Both the position numbers and the translations under genes were made by a program. From Membranipora membranacea (Eukaryota; Bryozoa; Gymnolaemata; Cheilostomatida; Membraniporidae), in NCBI GenBank assembly GCA_914767715.1, contig OU612072.1, forward strand, positions 26,228,001-26,288,000: a DNA stretch of 60,000 nucleotides, read 5' to 3'. Numbering within the stretch: position 1 is the first letter of the stretch; the number at the start of each line of letters is the position of its first letter. Below the pieces are notes generated by a model. The model worked only from the letters and a program-made list of their open reading frames with translations, searched no databases and was not told the DNA's origin. Positions 11,048 through 21,999 of the stretch are shown here, in pieces.

Positions 11048-12376
11048 TTGTAGTATGATGTTGGATGTTGGAGGGTTGGTTTGTAGTGTTGTGCCGGTGT
11101 TGTGGGGATGGTTTGTAGGGGGTTGATTTGCAGTGTTTTGGTGCTGGGTGTTGTTGGGTTGGTTTGTAGTATTTGGGTGTTGGTTTGTGGTGAGTTGGAG
11201 CTAGGTGGTATGGAGCTGGATGGTATGGAGCGCGGTGGTGTGGGGTTGGTTAGTAGAAGGCTGCTTTGTAGGAGGCTGGTTTGTAGTTTTTGGTGATGGT
11301 TTATAGTGCACTGGTTCTGGGTGGTAGCCTGGCGTGTTATGCGGAGATGGCTCTAAAATAGAAAAGATTTCTGGTTAATCTGAATGAATGAATGAAAGGC
11401 AGATCATTCATATTACTGAATAGGACACTTATAGTTCATAATGCTGATTTTGATTGATTGCCAAACTTATTACTGGTCAATAGAATAAGTCATTCAGAGA
11501 CAAATGTTGTTATGAAAGGCATTAAAAGATAAAGAATCTGCTGAAGTACATGTGTTCTTACTGCTATGGTGAACTGGGATGTAGAGTGGCTGTATTAGGG
11601 TGTCTGTCTTCACAGCAGGTGGGCCAAATAGGAAACCTCCTGATCCTCCGAATCCTGATCCGAAGCCTCCTCCAAATCTGCCTCCAAAGCCTGGGGCGTT
11701 ACCTCCTCCAATACCTGGGATGACACCTCCCCCAATACCTGGGACAACACCTCGACCATTTCCTGGGATGACACCTCATCCAGTACCTGGGACAACACCT
11801 CCTCCAATACCTGGGACGACACCTCCTCCAATACCTGAGACAACACCTCATCCAATACCTGTGATGACACCTCCACCAATTCCTGCGACGACACCTCATC
11901 CAATACCTGGGATGACACCTCCACCAATTCCTGCGACGACACCTCATCCAATCCCTGGGACAACACCTCCTCCAATACCTGGGACGACACCTCCTCCAAT
12001 TCCTGTGACGACACCTCATCCAATACCTGGGACGACACCTCCCCCAATACCTGGGACGACACCTCCTCCAAGACTTACTCTAAGGCCTATTCCTTGTCCT
12101 TGGTTAACTGCCACACATGCCACGGCAAGGATAGCCAATGTTGCAAACCTTCTCATAGCTACAAGAAATATAATTTTTTTAATTAATCTAGTTGTAAATT
12201 TATATCGTTGAGACAAACGGATATATGTATCCACATTAAATCCTCTCAATCATTTTTATGTTTTTCTACGTAAACAGGAACCAAAGAGCTATGCAGATCT
12301 TAAACCAATGACTCTTTTTTAATTAACATGTCCTGACTCAGCTACAGAGTACAATCATGTCTACTAACTCACCCAT
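11048..12376 (-). pseudogene. Gene D: dead copy of the GVVPG-repeat secreted protein (paralog of E)
   Basis: Leader exon 12376-12373 (ATGG), exon 2 12158-11562 and exon 3 from 11352 keep normal splice sites and a TATA box. Exon 2 encodes a signal peptide (MRRFATLAILAVACVAV), then about 15 units of 24 nt encoding GVVPGIGG. In five units GGA has become TGA (minus-strand codons at 11776-11778, 11848-11850, 11896-11898, 11944-11946 and 12016-12018), so translation would end after about 50 residues. The distal part still reads toward a Gly-rich stretch as in gene E. Exon 3 starts in frame (EPVHY) but loses one base near 11288, after which the APYHPAPYH-type tail lies in another frame and meets TAA at 11250-11252. 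The poly(A) hexamer is also altered. This combination makes a pseudogene far more likely than recoding. Confidence 0.87.
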
Positions 12377-12439
12377 GGTATTCAGTCTACCTTGTGAGTC
12401 CAAGATGTGAATAATGCTGCTCCTGATCACGGCCATGCC

Positions 12440-12447
12440 TTATATAC
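12440..12447 (-). promoter_or_regulatory. TATA box of gene D
   Basis: Minus-strand gggtatataagg lies about 65 bp upstream of the ATG. It is intact although the coding sequence is broken, so a short truncated transcript is conceivable. Confidence 0.7.
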
Positions 12448-12449
12448 CC

Positions 12450-13960
12450 TGATCTCAGTCGTAGAGTCAACCGATTAACTATTTACTTACTCTTCTTATT
12501 TTCGCTAATTAAATTTTATCCCATTAAAGTATTTGACATAACTTGCTGCCTCCTACTAATCCAACCTATCTTTATCATCCTTGATCTGTGTAGGCAAATA
12601 TTTCTACTACATTAGGGCCTGATCATTTCCTGAAAATCCAAATAGACAAACCCTTATCCGTGTTATAGCGATGTGGATTTTAATTTTATGAGCTTGAAGT
12701 GGATTTTGATAAGTTTGATGAGGAATTTTTATGGAGTAATCAATGTTAATCTCTTCCGCTGCATAGAAGAAGATCCAATAAATAGATGAGATAACATTCT
12801 TTAAACCTGGCTTCAGAAATCACAAGACACATATTGATTTGGTGAATGGAGTAGGTTTCAATAATAATAAGCTTTGGCAAAATAATGTCTTAACACTAAT
12901 CATGTGCAAAAAACATGAAAAAGTAAATTAAACTAACAAAGCGATTGAAGGTGGAATAAAGGCCATGGAAATCTTGCATCTTCCAATCATTTAAGACCGC
13001 TGGAAAAATCTTCTTTCACGTTGATTTTGGACTGCTTGCACTCATGATGGCATACCAAATACAATAGATAGCTATTCAATGGCTCACTATGCAAAATTTA
13101 ATCCACCCAACCTGCACATAGTGCTCTCGATCTTAGAGGTATCTAAAACAGTGACATTGTTTCCTAGATGAGCTACCTCATTTCTACAGTCTTTGTTATC
13201 TTGGAATGGGTGATAGAGAGGTCTTGGAAACTATAGAGAAATCGCTTCTTTGTTCAATGATTGCTGACCATAATTTGTGCTATTATGGCTATAACATACA
13301 GTGGGCGAAGATGCACTTAGGCACTGGCTTAGGTAGGTTGTGTAGCGCACATTTCTGGTTATGATCTAATGAGAACTTGGATAGGCCATGTTTCCTTGCA
13401 CACCAGTAGTAAGATGTTTAACAAAGTGAGTCAGTTAATAGTTTTATAGTTTGGCGTATTTTTTGCGTAATGTTATTGAGAGTGTGATAAAGTTTGTAAA
13501 GTTTTGTGTATAGTGATGCCTTTAAAAAATCTAAGGTAACCTCGGTCTACGAGGTTGTATTTGATATGATTGATTGTTTTCATCATCATAATCAAGGAAA
13601 TTTCGGCAAGATAACTATCCACTATGCGATATTTATTAAAGTCTATGACTGTGATAAATGGAATTCCTCAGAAGCTCCTCAGAAGTTGGCAATGAAGCAT
13701 TATTTCTTTTGAGTATCCCTGTTAATTGTATACTCCACGATTTATCCATCAAATTAGGAGAGAGACTGTGACTGATTTGTACATACACATTCCTATAGCT
13801 TTAAATATATAAACGCGTAGTGGATGAGTAGGCTGTGAAGTTGTGTATATTTAGGAATGTGAGAGTTTCATAAAAAAAGTATCTAACAATCAAGGATATC
13901 ACTGGCTTTGATGCAGAGAGGGCTAAGAATTTATAGGATGCAGAGGTAAAGAAGTTTCAG
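12450..13960. other. Spacer between tandem copies D and E
   Basis: No gene supported. The first 350 bp upstream of D resemble the region upstream of E (15360-15720), and the 3' flanks of D and E (about 10860-10990 and 13930-14060) also match. The duplicated unit is therefore about 3 kb. Confidence 0.55.
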
Positions 13961-14021
13961 AATTGTGCAATCTACAGCAACAAATATAGGAGATATATTT
14001 ACTTTCAATACTTTATTATAA

Positions 14022-14027
14022 CATTGA
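14022..14027 (-). terminator. Poly(A) signal of gene E
   Basis: Minus-strand AATAAA lies about 190 bp after the gene E stop. The aligned position in pseudogene D reads AATGAA. Confidence 0.6.
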
Positions 14028-14218
14028 ATAACTGTAGGAGAAGAAGAGTACAAAGATAGACACACTCAACAAGTGTACTAAAACAATGAAGTGAAGAAAT
14101 AAGAACATTTAGTATTTTAGTTCAAAGTCATCAGTCTGTGTTTATCCATAATCAAAGGTACCCAGATACAGGGTGTTTTGATTTCGTGCATTTCGCTTCA
14201 GTAGAGGGGTTGGTGAGA

Positions 14219-15300
14219 TTAGTAGTGTGTTGTTTGTTTGTAGTGCTTTGGTGCTGGGTGGTATGGGGCTGGGTGGTGTGGGGTTTGTTTGTAGGGGGCT
14301 GGTGTTGAGTGGTATGGAGCTGGGTAGTGTGGAGCTGGTTTATGGTATTTGGGTGCTGGTTTGTAACCTTTGTAGTGCACTGGTTCTTGGTGGTAGCCTT
14401 GTGTGTAATGAGGAGCTGGCTCTAAAATATTAAAATGTCTGGTTAATTTGAAGGTCAAATAATATAAGTGGAATGAAAGACAGTTGATTTACATTACTGA
14501 ATATGTAGCTAATAGTTCATAATGCTGATTGGGATTGATTGCCAAACTTATTACTGATCATTAGAATATGCCATTCTGAGACAAAGATTGTTATGAAATG
14601 TATTTAAGGTATTTATTCTTAAGTACATGTGTACTTACTGCTCTGGTGAACTGGTATGTAGTGTGGCTGAATTACGGTGTGTGTCTTCACAGCAGGTGTG
14701 CCAAATAGGAAACCTCCTGATCCTCCGAATCCTGATCCGAAGCCTCCTCCATAACTTGGGACGACACCTCCTTGATAACCTGGGACAACTCCTCCTCTAT
14801 AACTTGGGACGACACCTCCTCCAATGCCTGAGACGACACCTCCTTGATAACCTGGGACAACACCTCCTTGATAACCTGGGACGACACCTCCTTGATAACC
14901 TGGGAAGACACCTCCTCCAATGCCCGGGACAACACCTCCTTGATAACCTGGGACAACACCTCCACCATAACCTGGGGCGACACCTCCTCCATAAACTTGG
15001 GGGACACCTCCTCCAATGATGCCATATCCTCTGATAACTGTCACACATGCCACGGCAAGGATAGCCAATGTTGCAAACTTTGTCATAGCTACAAGAAATA
15101 TTCAAATTTTCATTAATATTGAACTAGTTTTGATTTATTATCTTGGGTACAAACTGCTTTATACACATAAAAATGCTTTCAATTTTATGTAATGATTTGA
15201 TGTTTATAAATTTCAAAATAAACAGAAACCAATGGCTATGCAGGTAGTCAACCAATAAATTCAACTACAGAGTACAAATCATGTCTATTAACTCACCCAT
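14219..15300 (-). CDS. Gene E: secreted GVVPG-repeat / HYPAP-tail protein, complete, 3 exons
   Basis: The joined product is 218 aa. Exons are 15300-15297 (ATGG), 15088-14639 and 14421-14219, with phase 1 junctions. It begins Met-Ala-Met-Thr-Lys, with signal peptide FATLAILAVACVTV. About 11 eight-residue units of the form GGVVPGYQ or GGVVPGIG follow, then a Gly/Phe-rich stretch (GGGFGSGFGGSGGFLFG) and VKTHTVIQPHYIPVHQS. Exon 3 encodes a Tyr/His/Pro tail with units such as HYPAPYH and ending KQTTHY. There is no Cys after the signal peptide. Val-Pro-Gly and Gly-rich repeats recall elastin-like or shell, cuticle and silk matrix proteins, but no named family was recognised. It is the intact partner of pseudogene D in a head-to-tail pair. 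Confidence 0.86.
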
Positions 15301-15363
15301 GATATTCAGTCTTCCTTGTGAGTCCAAGATGTGAATGATGCTGCTCCTGATCACAGCCATGCC

Positions 15364-15373
15364 TTATATACTC
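15364..15373 (-). promoter_or_regulatory. TATA box of gene E
   Basis: Minus-strand gagtatataagg lies about 65 bp before the start codon, in a flank closely similar to that of gene D. Confidence 0.75.
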
Positions 15374-15719
15374 TGATCTCAGTGGTAGAGGCAACCTTTT
15401 AACTATTGGCTTACTCCTCCCATTTAAGCTAATTAAATTCTATCCCATTTAAGTATTTGACATATCTTACTGCCTCCTATTAATCTGCCCAACTTTATCA
15501 TCGGCAATCAGTATGGCCAAATATTTCCCTACATTTAAGCCTCCTCCTTTCCTGATAATTAGTCAAACTATTATGTTTGAAGCAGATTTTGATAAAAATT
15601 GATCAGGAATTTTAGTTGAGTAATCAATGTTAATCTCTTCCGCTGCAGAGACGAAAACCCAATAAATTAATGAGATAACAATCTTAGAACCAGAAATCTT
15701 ATGCTTCAGGTTTATATGT

Positions 15720-16510
15720 TGCAATGAGGAGGTTCCAATAATAGGGGTTGGCTGAAACCAGTGTCTCATCACTTTTCATGCACAAAAAAAAACATGGCAA
15801 AGTTTTTAATTGACTAAATAACTGAATTTGAACGCTGCATGTCCTTGTACACTAGAAATTGGTAATTGAGAGTTATTGACCACTCTTATGTTGGAAAATA
15901 TAGACAGATGTTAAAATAAGCTGGCCTTCAGTAAACTCGTTAGCTGAAACTACCATGCATAGGTTTGATATTGCATTGCATTGCATGATGACTGGCTATT
16001 ATTGATATAACATACAGCTGGAGCATATGCATCTAAGTACTCACTTAGGTTGGTTGTATAGGGGACAGATATTCCCTACGTTACTCCATGCGGTGGTATG
16101 AGAACACCGGGAGCACTGGCATCAGTAGTTAGATGTTTACCTAAATGTGTCAGTTAGTATGTTCATAACTCGGTGTGTTTCTATGTGTAATGTCATTGAG
16201 AGGGTGATGAAAATGATGCCAACGGCATCAAGGGTTCTGTAGTTGATGTCAATGCATCGTGATCAAGGCCTTATTTCTTTCATGATATATCTGGTTGAAA
16301 GACAATCAACAAACCGTTTGTGAATTTATGCTGCTTGTAGATGGTGAATGTGGTTTTGATTTTGATATGCAGTTCTCTGGACTACTGGAAAAGCACTAAG
16401 TGCAATAGGCCTGCGCTAAACACTCTTAAACTATTCTAATTTCTATAATATTTTATATTTAGCAATATATTTTACAATTTGCATATAATTCAGAAAACAA
16501 AAAACAAACA
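15720..16510. other. Intergenic DNA, no gene seen
   Basis: AT-rich; short stretches resemble 13260-13480 and so belong to the D/E duplication flank. No exon could be supported. Confidence 0.45.
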
Positions 16511-16516
16511 CACGAT

Positions 16517-16820
16517 GGCGAGTGGTGGTCTAGGGGTTGAGATTGAAGACTTGTGATCTACAGATCAAGGTCAAATTCCCGGTGCCGCTTGTTGTTTCCG
16601 ATTTTGCAATGGCAAGCCATTTATCATCGGTATGTTCGGATCAGCACCATAAATACAGGAGGTCTACCTGTGTTCTTGCTCGCAGTAAAAGGATCCCCCT
16701 CTACCTCTTCGAACAGAGATGCCAGTAAGGGCAGGCACTACCCATCACAAGCCACCTGCACTTAAGAGGGTCCAATAAATAGGGCGGTCAAATAAGACCT
16801 AGTGTAAAGAAAGAAAGAAA
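16517..16820 (+). mobile_element. Full-length tRNA-derived SINE-like element with AAAG-type tail
   Basis: A tRNA-like head (ggtggtctaggggttgag, then ggtcaaattcccggtgcc as a B-box-like site about 45 nt later) is followed by about 220 bp of body and an aaagaaagaaagaaa tail. This is the order expected of a SINE. Open frames crossing it are incidental. Confidence 0.65.
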
Positions 16821-17449
16821 TCCTCAGCATACAGGATATAACCTGAACTTTTTTTACTAGTTGGTAAATTTAGGTGTAGGTTTAAGCAAACAATTTGGCA
16901 AGAACTCCTCAATAAACGATTCATGTCCATTAAGTTTCAAGTAATCAATAATTGTATTCAGTGAGGCCATGTAGCAGTAAAAAGGGGAAGCCATCTATTT
17001 CAGGACATAGCTAATGGTATTAAACATGTGCGTTTTTCCTGATAAATGTCTTAGTCTGCGGAAGATTAGATACATGAGCCAGCTGTCATCCCATAAGTTA
17101 CGTTGGAGGAGAGCCGCCTAAAACCAAGCAATAAAATTGAGATTTATTACTTGGATATAAGTCTTAAATAAAAATAGATTTACTCGCCTACACTACCTTG
17201 TTAAATTCATCTCAGTTCTATTCAATTGTAATTTGCCATTGAAGGTTTGCAATTTATTTATATGGTTCACTCAGGGTTAAAGGCATAAACAGAATGTTTC
17301 AGATCATTTTGAGTGACCTATTCGGCATCCAGACACGGTATCACCAAAACTAATGTTCCGTGATTGTCAAACATGCTATGGAATACGTACATCAAAGGTT
17401 GTCAATCGGTGATAACCTTGGGTGTCATTTGTTTCCATGCTATCACAGC

Positions 17450-19475
17450 CCCTTGCAGCAATCATCAAATGTACTGCGCATCAATCATAATGCTACAATT
17501 TCTTTGAATAATGTCGCTGATTCCTAGCTGCCTCTACATATTGGAGAATCAAGTTTTAATTTAGCCGTAACTGTCCCTGCCCTAAAACTGAATCTATAAA
17601 TAATATTTCTGCGGGGGGGGGGGGGGGGGAAGAGATTAATAGGTTTCAATTTTTATAAATACTTTCAATAAATCATTTATTAGACTGTGAATATAACTAC
17701 TGTTTGCTTTAAGATGTTGTATGACATGTTTAATGATTGGTACAACTCAATTCTATGTTCTGAGGCTAGGCATCGTGGGTTGTTTTACTGTTTGCAGTAC
17801 TTTATATGATTGACTTTCTTACTCCCTTCCTAAGAATGTGGATAAAGGTGTATACATCTGCCCACATTGTTGATCTGATGCTAACAAGGGGCTGAGTTTG
17901 GTTAATTACAAATATCATTATCTATCAATCCATCAGTTATTATAAGCAAGCAAAATAATCACTTCCTCCATTTGTCTGGCAGATTAGTTGCAGCCCAACT
18001 AAATCAACTTGAAAATAATATCCTGACCCAAAGTATTTAACAAGGGCATTGCTGTTGCACTCCAAGATTATTTAGGTGGTTGAGATATACAATTCACTAT
18101 CTTAGAATTCACAAGTTTGAATCCTGGTGCTTTCACATTATGTTAACGGAAGCTAACTAGCTGGCAAATCCTTACATTTTACAATGATGTGCTAGGTGTG
18201 GGCTTTATCCGTCCAAATTCACACAGTGTATATACACTACATACAACAATTGTGGTCAATAAAGGGGAACCTTGTGTGATGCTATGATTCCTTACAATAA
18301 TGTTTCTTATTTACAGTTGAGTTTTCTATTGCGGTTTTAATTTACCTGTTGCGGTCCCTGCTCTACAAATCCGTCAATAAATCATATTTGATTAAACTAA
18401 TGGAGGAAGATATTAACTGGTTATAAAGTTTATAGACCCCACAATATATCAATAGCAGGATGTGAATGCTACTCCTGTTTGCCAAAATACTTTTCAAAGC
18501 ATTATTAATTGTTGGTAAAATATTGCAGTACTTGACATGGTTGACTCTAATACTCCCTTCCTAAGATTGCAGATCAAGGTGTATATATCTGCCCACATAG
18601 TTGATCTGATGTGGATGACAAGAGGATGAGTTTGGGTAATTACAAGTGGATTTATCCATCAATCCAACGATGATTATAAGATCGCCTGATAATCACTTCC
18701 TCTATTTGGCTGGTAACGCTAAATTTATATATAAATCTAGCAGATTAGTGGAAGTCATTATGAGCGGCAATTTTTGCAATCACCCTTTTAAAAACTAAAA
18801 GAAGACAACACATATCTAGCACACCAGCTTTCAACAGCAGGATGCCCAGCTTATTATATCCAATATTAAGTATATATTGAACAATGCTGTTGTTGCACAA
18901 AATTTATCTCCTTGTTAAGGTTGCAGGTGGCAGGGTGGCAAGATGGATGTGCTTTGAAATAAACTATCTGAAAATCATTAATTCCACATCCATGTCCCGG
19001 TCATGAAAGCTAGGTCTTTATGCAAGCAGGCCAACCCCTACATTGTACAAGTGTTATGTGTGGGCTTTATTTGTTTGATTAGAAGTGGGTTACTCATTGA
19101 CAAAGACAGAGCCAAGAAAAATTGTTGGATAGACAAGAGAATATAACAGGAAAAAGGAGATTTCACCTAGCAGCAAACTATTGTTCGCTAGTCACACAAG
19201 CCCTTGGTTGGGAATGGACGGTATCATCACATGTAAACAATGATATGGCATCTTTTTCTTTGCATCCTTCCAACAGAGCAAGTACAGCACATGACCATGA
19301 AGGTGTCAAGGTCTGGAAGGTAAATGGTTTGTCTGGATCATATGTCTCGATTACAATAGATTCTCATTTGCCTAGAAAATTCATACAATTTATTTTCCAA
19401 GTTAATCTGTATATTCTATACAAGTATGTCTTTTTTGTAGTAATAAAATGTTCATGTTTTGATATAAAAACTTAA
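17450..19475 (+). repeat. Two head-to-tail copies of a roughly 1.1-kb dispersed repeat
   Basis: Each copy has the same order of blocks: a start near acagctgcatctacatattg, a block near tttacctgttgctgtccctg, a block near cccttcctaagaatgtggat, a block near atcacttcctctatttgtct, a tRNA-like module with a gaatcc B box, and a tail. Copies start near 17500 and 18300. Copy 1 carries a run of 17 G (17613-17629). The same family recurs at 22.2-25.3, 30.2-33.6, 38-39.8 and 58.8 kb. The 117-codon open frame at 19122 lies in the tail and has a broken counterpart near 24960, so it is not treated as a gene. Confidence 0.7.
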
Positions 19476-19916
19476 TTGGGCGATGAAGAACTGATAGGCA
19501 ATAATCACAAATACATTCAAGATTTCGATAGAGCAAATATATCTGATGCCAGGTGATTCATTCAATCATAAATTATTATTTAGCTATGCATCAAATTCTC
19601 AAATACCCACGCCTGATACAGTCTCCACTGACTATAAGCCTCACATAAAAAATTTAAACTGATTATCTTGCAGATAATATCTGAAATATATTTACTAACT
19701 GCCCATCCTAGTCAATAAATCTACTTTGGTGTGTATCTTATACCGTAAGTCTGACTCATATCTGCAATGTTAGTAACTGATCCTGTACTATGGCCTAGCT
19801 CATTAATCAAATAGGATGTCAACATTTAATATCATGTGATGCATGCTTGGCCTGATTTAATGCTTCCTACATGAGAGACAAGTAAACTACAGGCATTGTT
19901 GATTGATGGATCTGAT

Positions 19917-20130
19917 TATTGATCTTTTCTTTCAGTTTGTGAGGCTCTATGATTGATGCTCAACCACTGCAGCTCCGGCCTTGTAGCGCTATGCTTCACG
20001 CTGGGTTGAAGCTGTCAGTGGTTGAAAAGTGGCACTAACGACTCGGAAACCTAGTCGTCACTATGAAACCTCTTCTTATGCCGCACCTCGGTGCAGTCAT
20101 AATCTACCCAGACGGACAGCAACATCATTA
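19917..20130. other. Unrelated segment replacing the promoter and leader exon of gene F
   Basis: Upstream of 19917 the sequence matches the flank of gene G up to about 60 bp before its TATA box, and it matches again just before exon 2. Between these lie about 214 bp without TATA, ATGG or a donor site. The segment holds an inverted repeat (tcaaccactgcagct against agctgtcagtggttga) and a second small one (acgactcgg / cctagtcgt), suggesting inserted mobile DNA. Confidence 0.6.
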
Positions 20131-20189
20131 TATTATGATTGATTCTAGTATCTGATCTTGGCGAATGAATAACATCCTTTCTTTTGTAG

Positions 20190-21680
20190 CTATTACAAAG
20201 TTTGTCATACTTGCACTTGTTGCTGTTGCATGTGTGAGCGCGTATGATGCTTCACAATATCAGCAACGCCACAAAGCTGCTGGATACCAACCACATGTTC
20301 AGACCACCTATGCACCAAGCTACAGTAAGTAAGAATAAATTTGATGTCAATCTCAATTTTATTTTAGGTATTTCAAAATTAAAAAAAAAAGAAATTGTTT
20401 CAATGAGTTTTGTGGACATTTCATAGTCTTTATACTGACAGTTGTATATACGCCCACCAAGCTTTTTTTGAACGGAGGAGGTAATCTGCTGGTCAGAGCG
20501 CCATTCCTCTAGCGTGCAAATATTGAAGGTTTTGGTTCAAATCCCATGGCAGTCTATCGACTGTTAGGGTTTGGTTTGTGCTCCGACCTGCCTGCCTGCA
20601 AACAGAGAGCAACCTGGCACAGATATTGAGAGCTCGCCACTAAGGCATCAAAATCTCGCCGTCAATGCTTTTGGATGTGTTATGCGTGATAACACATCTG
20701 ATTTTTTTTAACTAAACCAATAATATATAAGACTCAGAAAATTTTATTCATTTTAGATGACCAGTGGAGTGCCTGGGGATATTATGGAGTTTGCTCTAAC
20801 TCATGTGGAGGAGGAGTTCAGTATAGACAGAGAACCTGTGAGGGTAAAACAGATGATGGGTACGGAGGTTACAGAAACCCTGTATGTTATGGACCAGCCC
20901 AATCCAGGAGAGAATGCAATGAGAAATGCTGCCCAGGTACAAATTTCAAGTTTACCATCAAACATACTGCATACTATATAATGCTTCCATTGACATCGTT
21001 TTTTTAGTTGAATCATACATTTTTACATTTATTTCAATGAGATAACATCAATAAACGCAACTAAAACATACGGTTCATTGGACTTACACACTTTCTTGAA
21101 GTAAATGGAGGATACACACCATGGTCTAACTGGTCTAACAGCCACCAAGGATCTTATCAACAAACCAGATACAGAAGCTGTACTTACCCTAAGCCTTCAT
21201 GTGGTGGGGCTAAGTGCTATGGAGAGTCTTCTGAGACAAGAGATATCCCAAGTAAGTTACCTTATCATTGAGCAATACAGGACAAGCTCTGTTCTTTTCT
21301 GTTGTGATAAGCCCTTATAATAAGTAAAACTTTTACAAGTTATACCTCCTTTTTCTTTTCTGTTTGCCAGTCCAGTGCTTTTGGGTTTAGTTATGTTTCA
21401 CCCTTGCTTGTCGATGTTTGGAACAGTCAACAATGTTTTAACTGAAAATCTCTATTCTTCTGTTTCAGAGCCTGCACCACACTACAACCCAGAACCACAT
21501 TACAAAACAACTCAGCAGTATGACTCAACCACTCATTACAACCCAGCACCACAGTATAACACAGAACCACAATACAAACAAGCTCAACAGTACAACCAAC
21601 AGTACAAATCAACCGCTCAATACAACCCACAGCAACAATACAACCCTCACCAACAATACAACCCACACCAACAATACTAG
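20190..21680 (+). CDS. Gene F: TSP1-repeat protein with intact exons 2-5 but no visible leader exon
   Basis: Exon 2 (20190-20324) encodes a signal peptide, ITKFVILALVAVACVSA, then a Gln/Tyr stretch. Exon 3 (20757-20936) is a textbook TSP1 module: WSAWGYYGVCSNSCGGG, YRQRTC, CYGPAQSRREC, NEKCC. Exon 4 (21102-21251) is the Trp-rich second module (PWSNWSNSHQG, RYRSC, CGGAKC). Exon 5 (21469-21680) is a Tyr/Gln/Asn-rich tail ending NPHQQY. All junctions are phase 1, with no stop or frameshift. The exon 2 codon that is ATG in A-E, H and I is ATT here, so translation depends on an upstream ATGG leader, and none is visible. With a standard leader the product would be 226 aa. A SINE lies in intron 2. 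It is either a recently silenced gene or has a new first exon. Confidence 0.72.
20471..20710 (+). mobile_element. tRNA-derived SINE-like element in intron 2 of gene F
   Basis: The head gctggtcagagcgcc and B-box-like ggttcaaatcc are about 40 nt apart, followed by a body ending in a T run. Intron 2 of F is 432 bp against 161 bp in paralog G, so the difference agrees with one insertion of about 250 bp. It shares the gcagtctaccaac-type block with the element at 36.55 kb. Confidence 0.7.
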
Positions 21681-21833
21681 TGACATACTGAGCCACTAGT
21701 TTGGAGACTTTCAAATCTGAATCTGAATATTCATGACCAAGAACTCTGACCCCATGCACTGATGAAATTTATTAATTGTTAAATTCTTCAAACTGTTCAA
21801 TTCATATTATTTTTTACCCTTCTATAGCTGTTT

Positions 21834-21843
21834 AATAAATAAA
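21834..21843 (+). terminator. Poly(A) signals of gene F
   Basis: Two overlapping AATAAA hexamers lie about 155 bp after the stop codon. Confidence 0.65.
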
Positions 21844-21999
21844 TGTTGCATTCACATCATTATTGATGATATTGAGCAAGCATTAGGGTGGGGGAAATAT
21901 TGAATAGTAGCGATTCCCAGCAATTGAATGTGCCCCATTAACTAAGATATTGAAAATCATACACAATGCTATTACAAAAAGATGACTCCGCCTCTATAA

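Noticed and set aside
11690-12060. Selenoprotein or programmed readthrough at the five TGA codons of gene D
   Set aside because: TGA replaces Gly within repeats rather than Cys, and exon 3 is independently frameshifted with an altered poly(A) signal, so decay is the simpler reading.
11610-12071. Long open frames across the D repeat array in other frames and on the plus strand
   Set aside because: A 24-nt repeat keeps several frames open by periodicity. Only the minus-strand frame linked to the signal peptide matches gene E; the others are by-products.
11400-15100. CRISPR-like array from the regular 24-nt repeats
   Set aside because: The repeats are contiguous, coding and without unique spacers, and the window is from an animal genome.
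14627-15116. Plus-strand and alternative-frame open frames over gene E
   Set aside because: Same periodicity effect; they lack a start context, signal peptide and splice agreement.
19122-19475. 117-codon frame starting MLDRQENITGKRR
   Set aside because: It lies in the tail of the dispersed repeat. The sister copy near 24960-25200 is not open in this frame.
20757-20981. Plus-strand open frame starting MTSGVPGDIMEF
   Set aside because: Out of frame with the TSP1 module of gene F. The phase-1 frame gives NDQWSAWGYYGVCSNSCGGG and is the real one.
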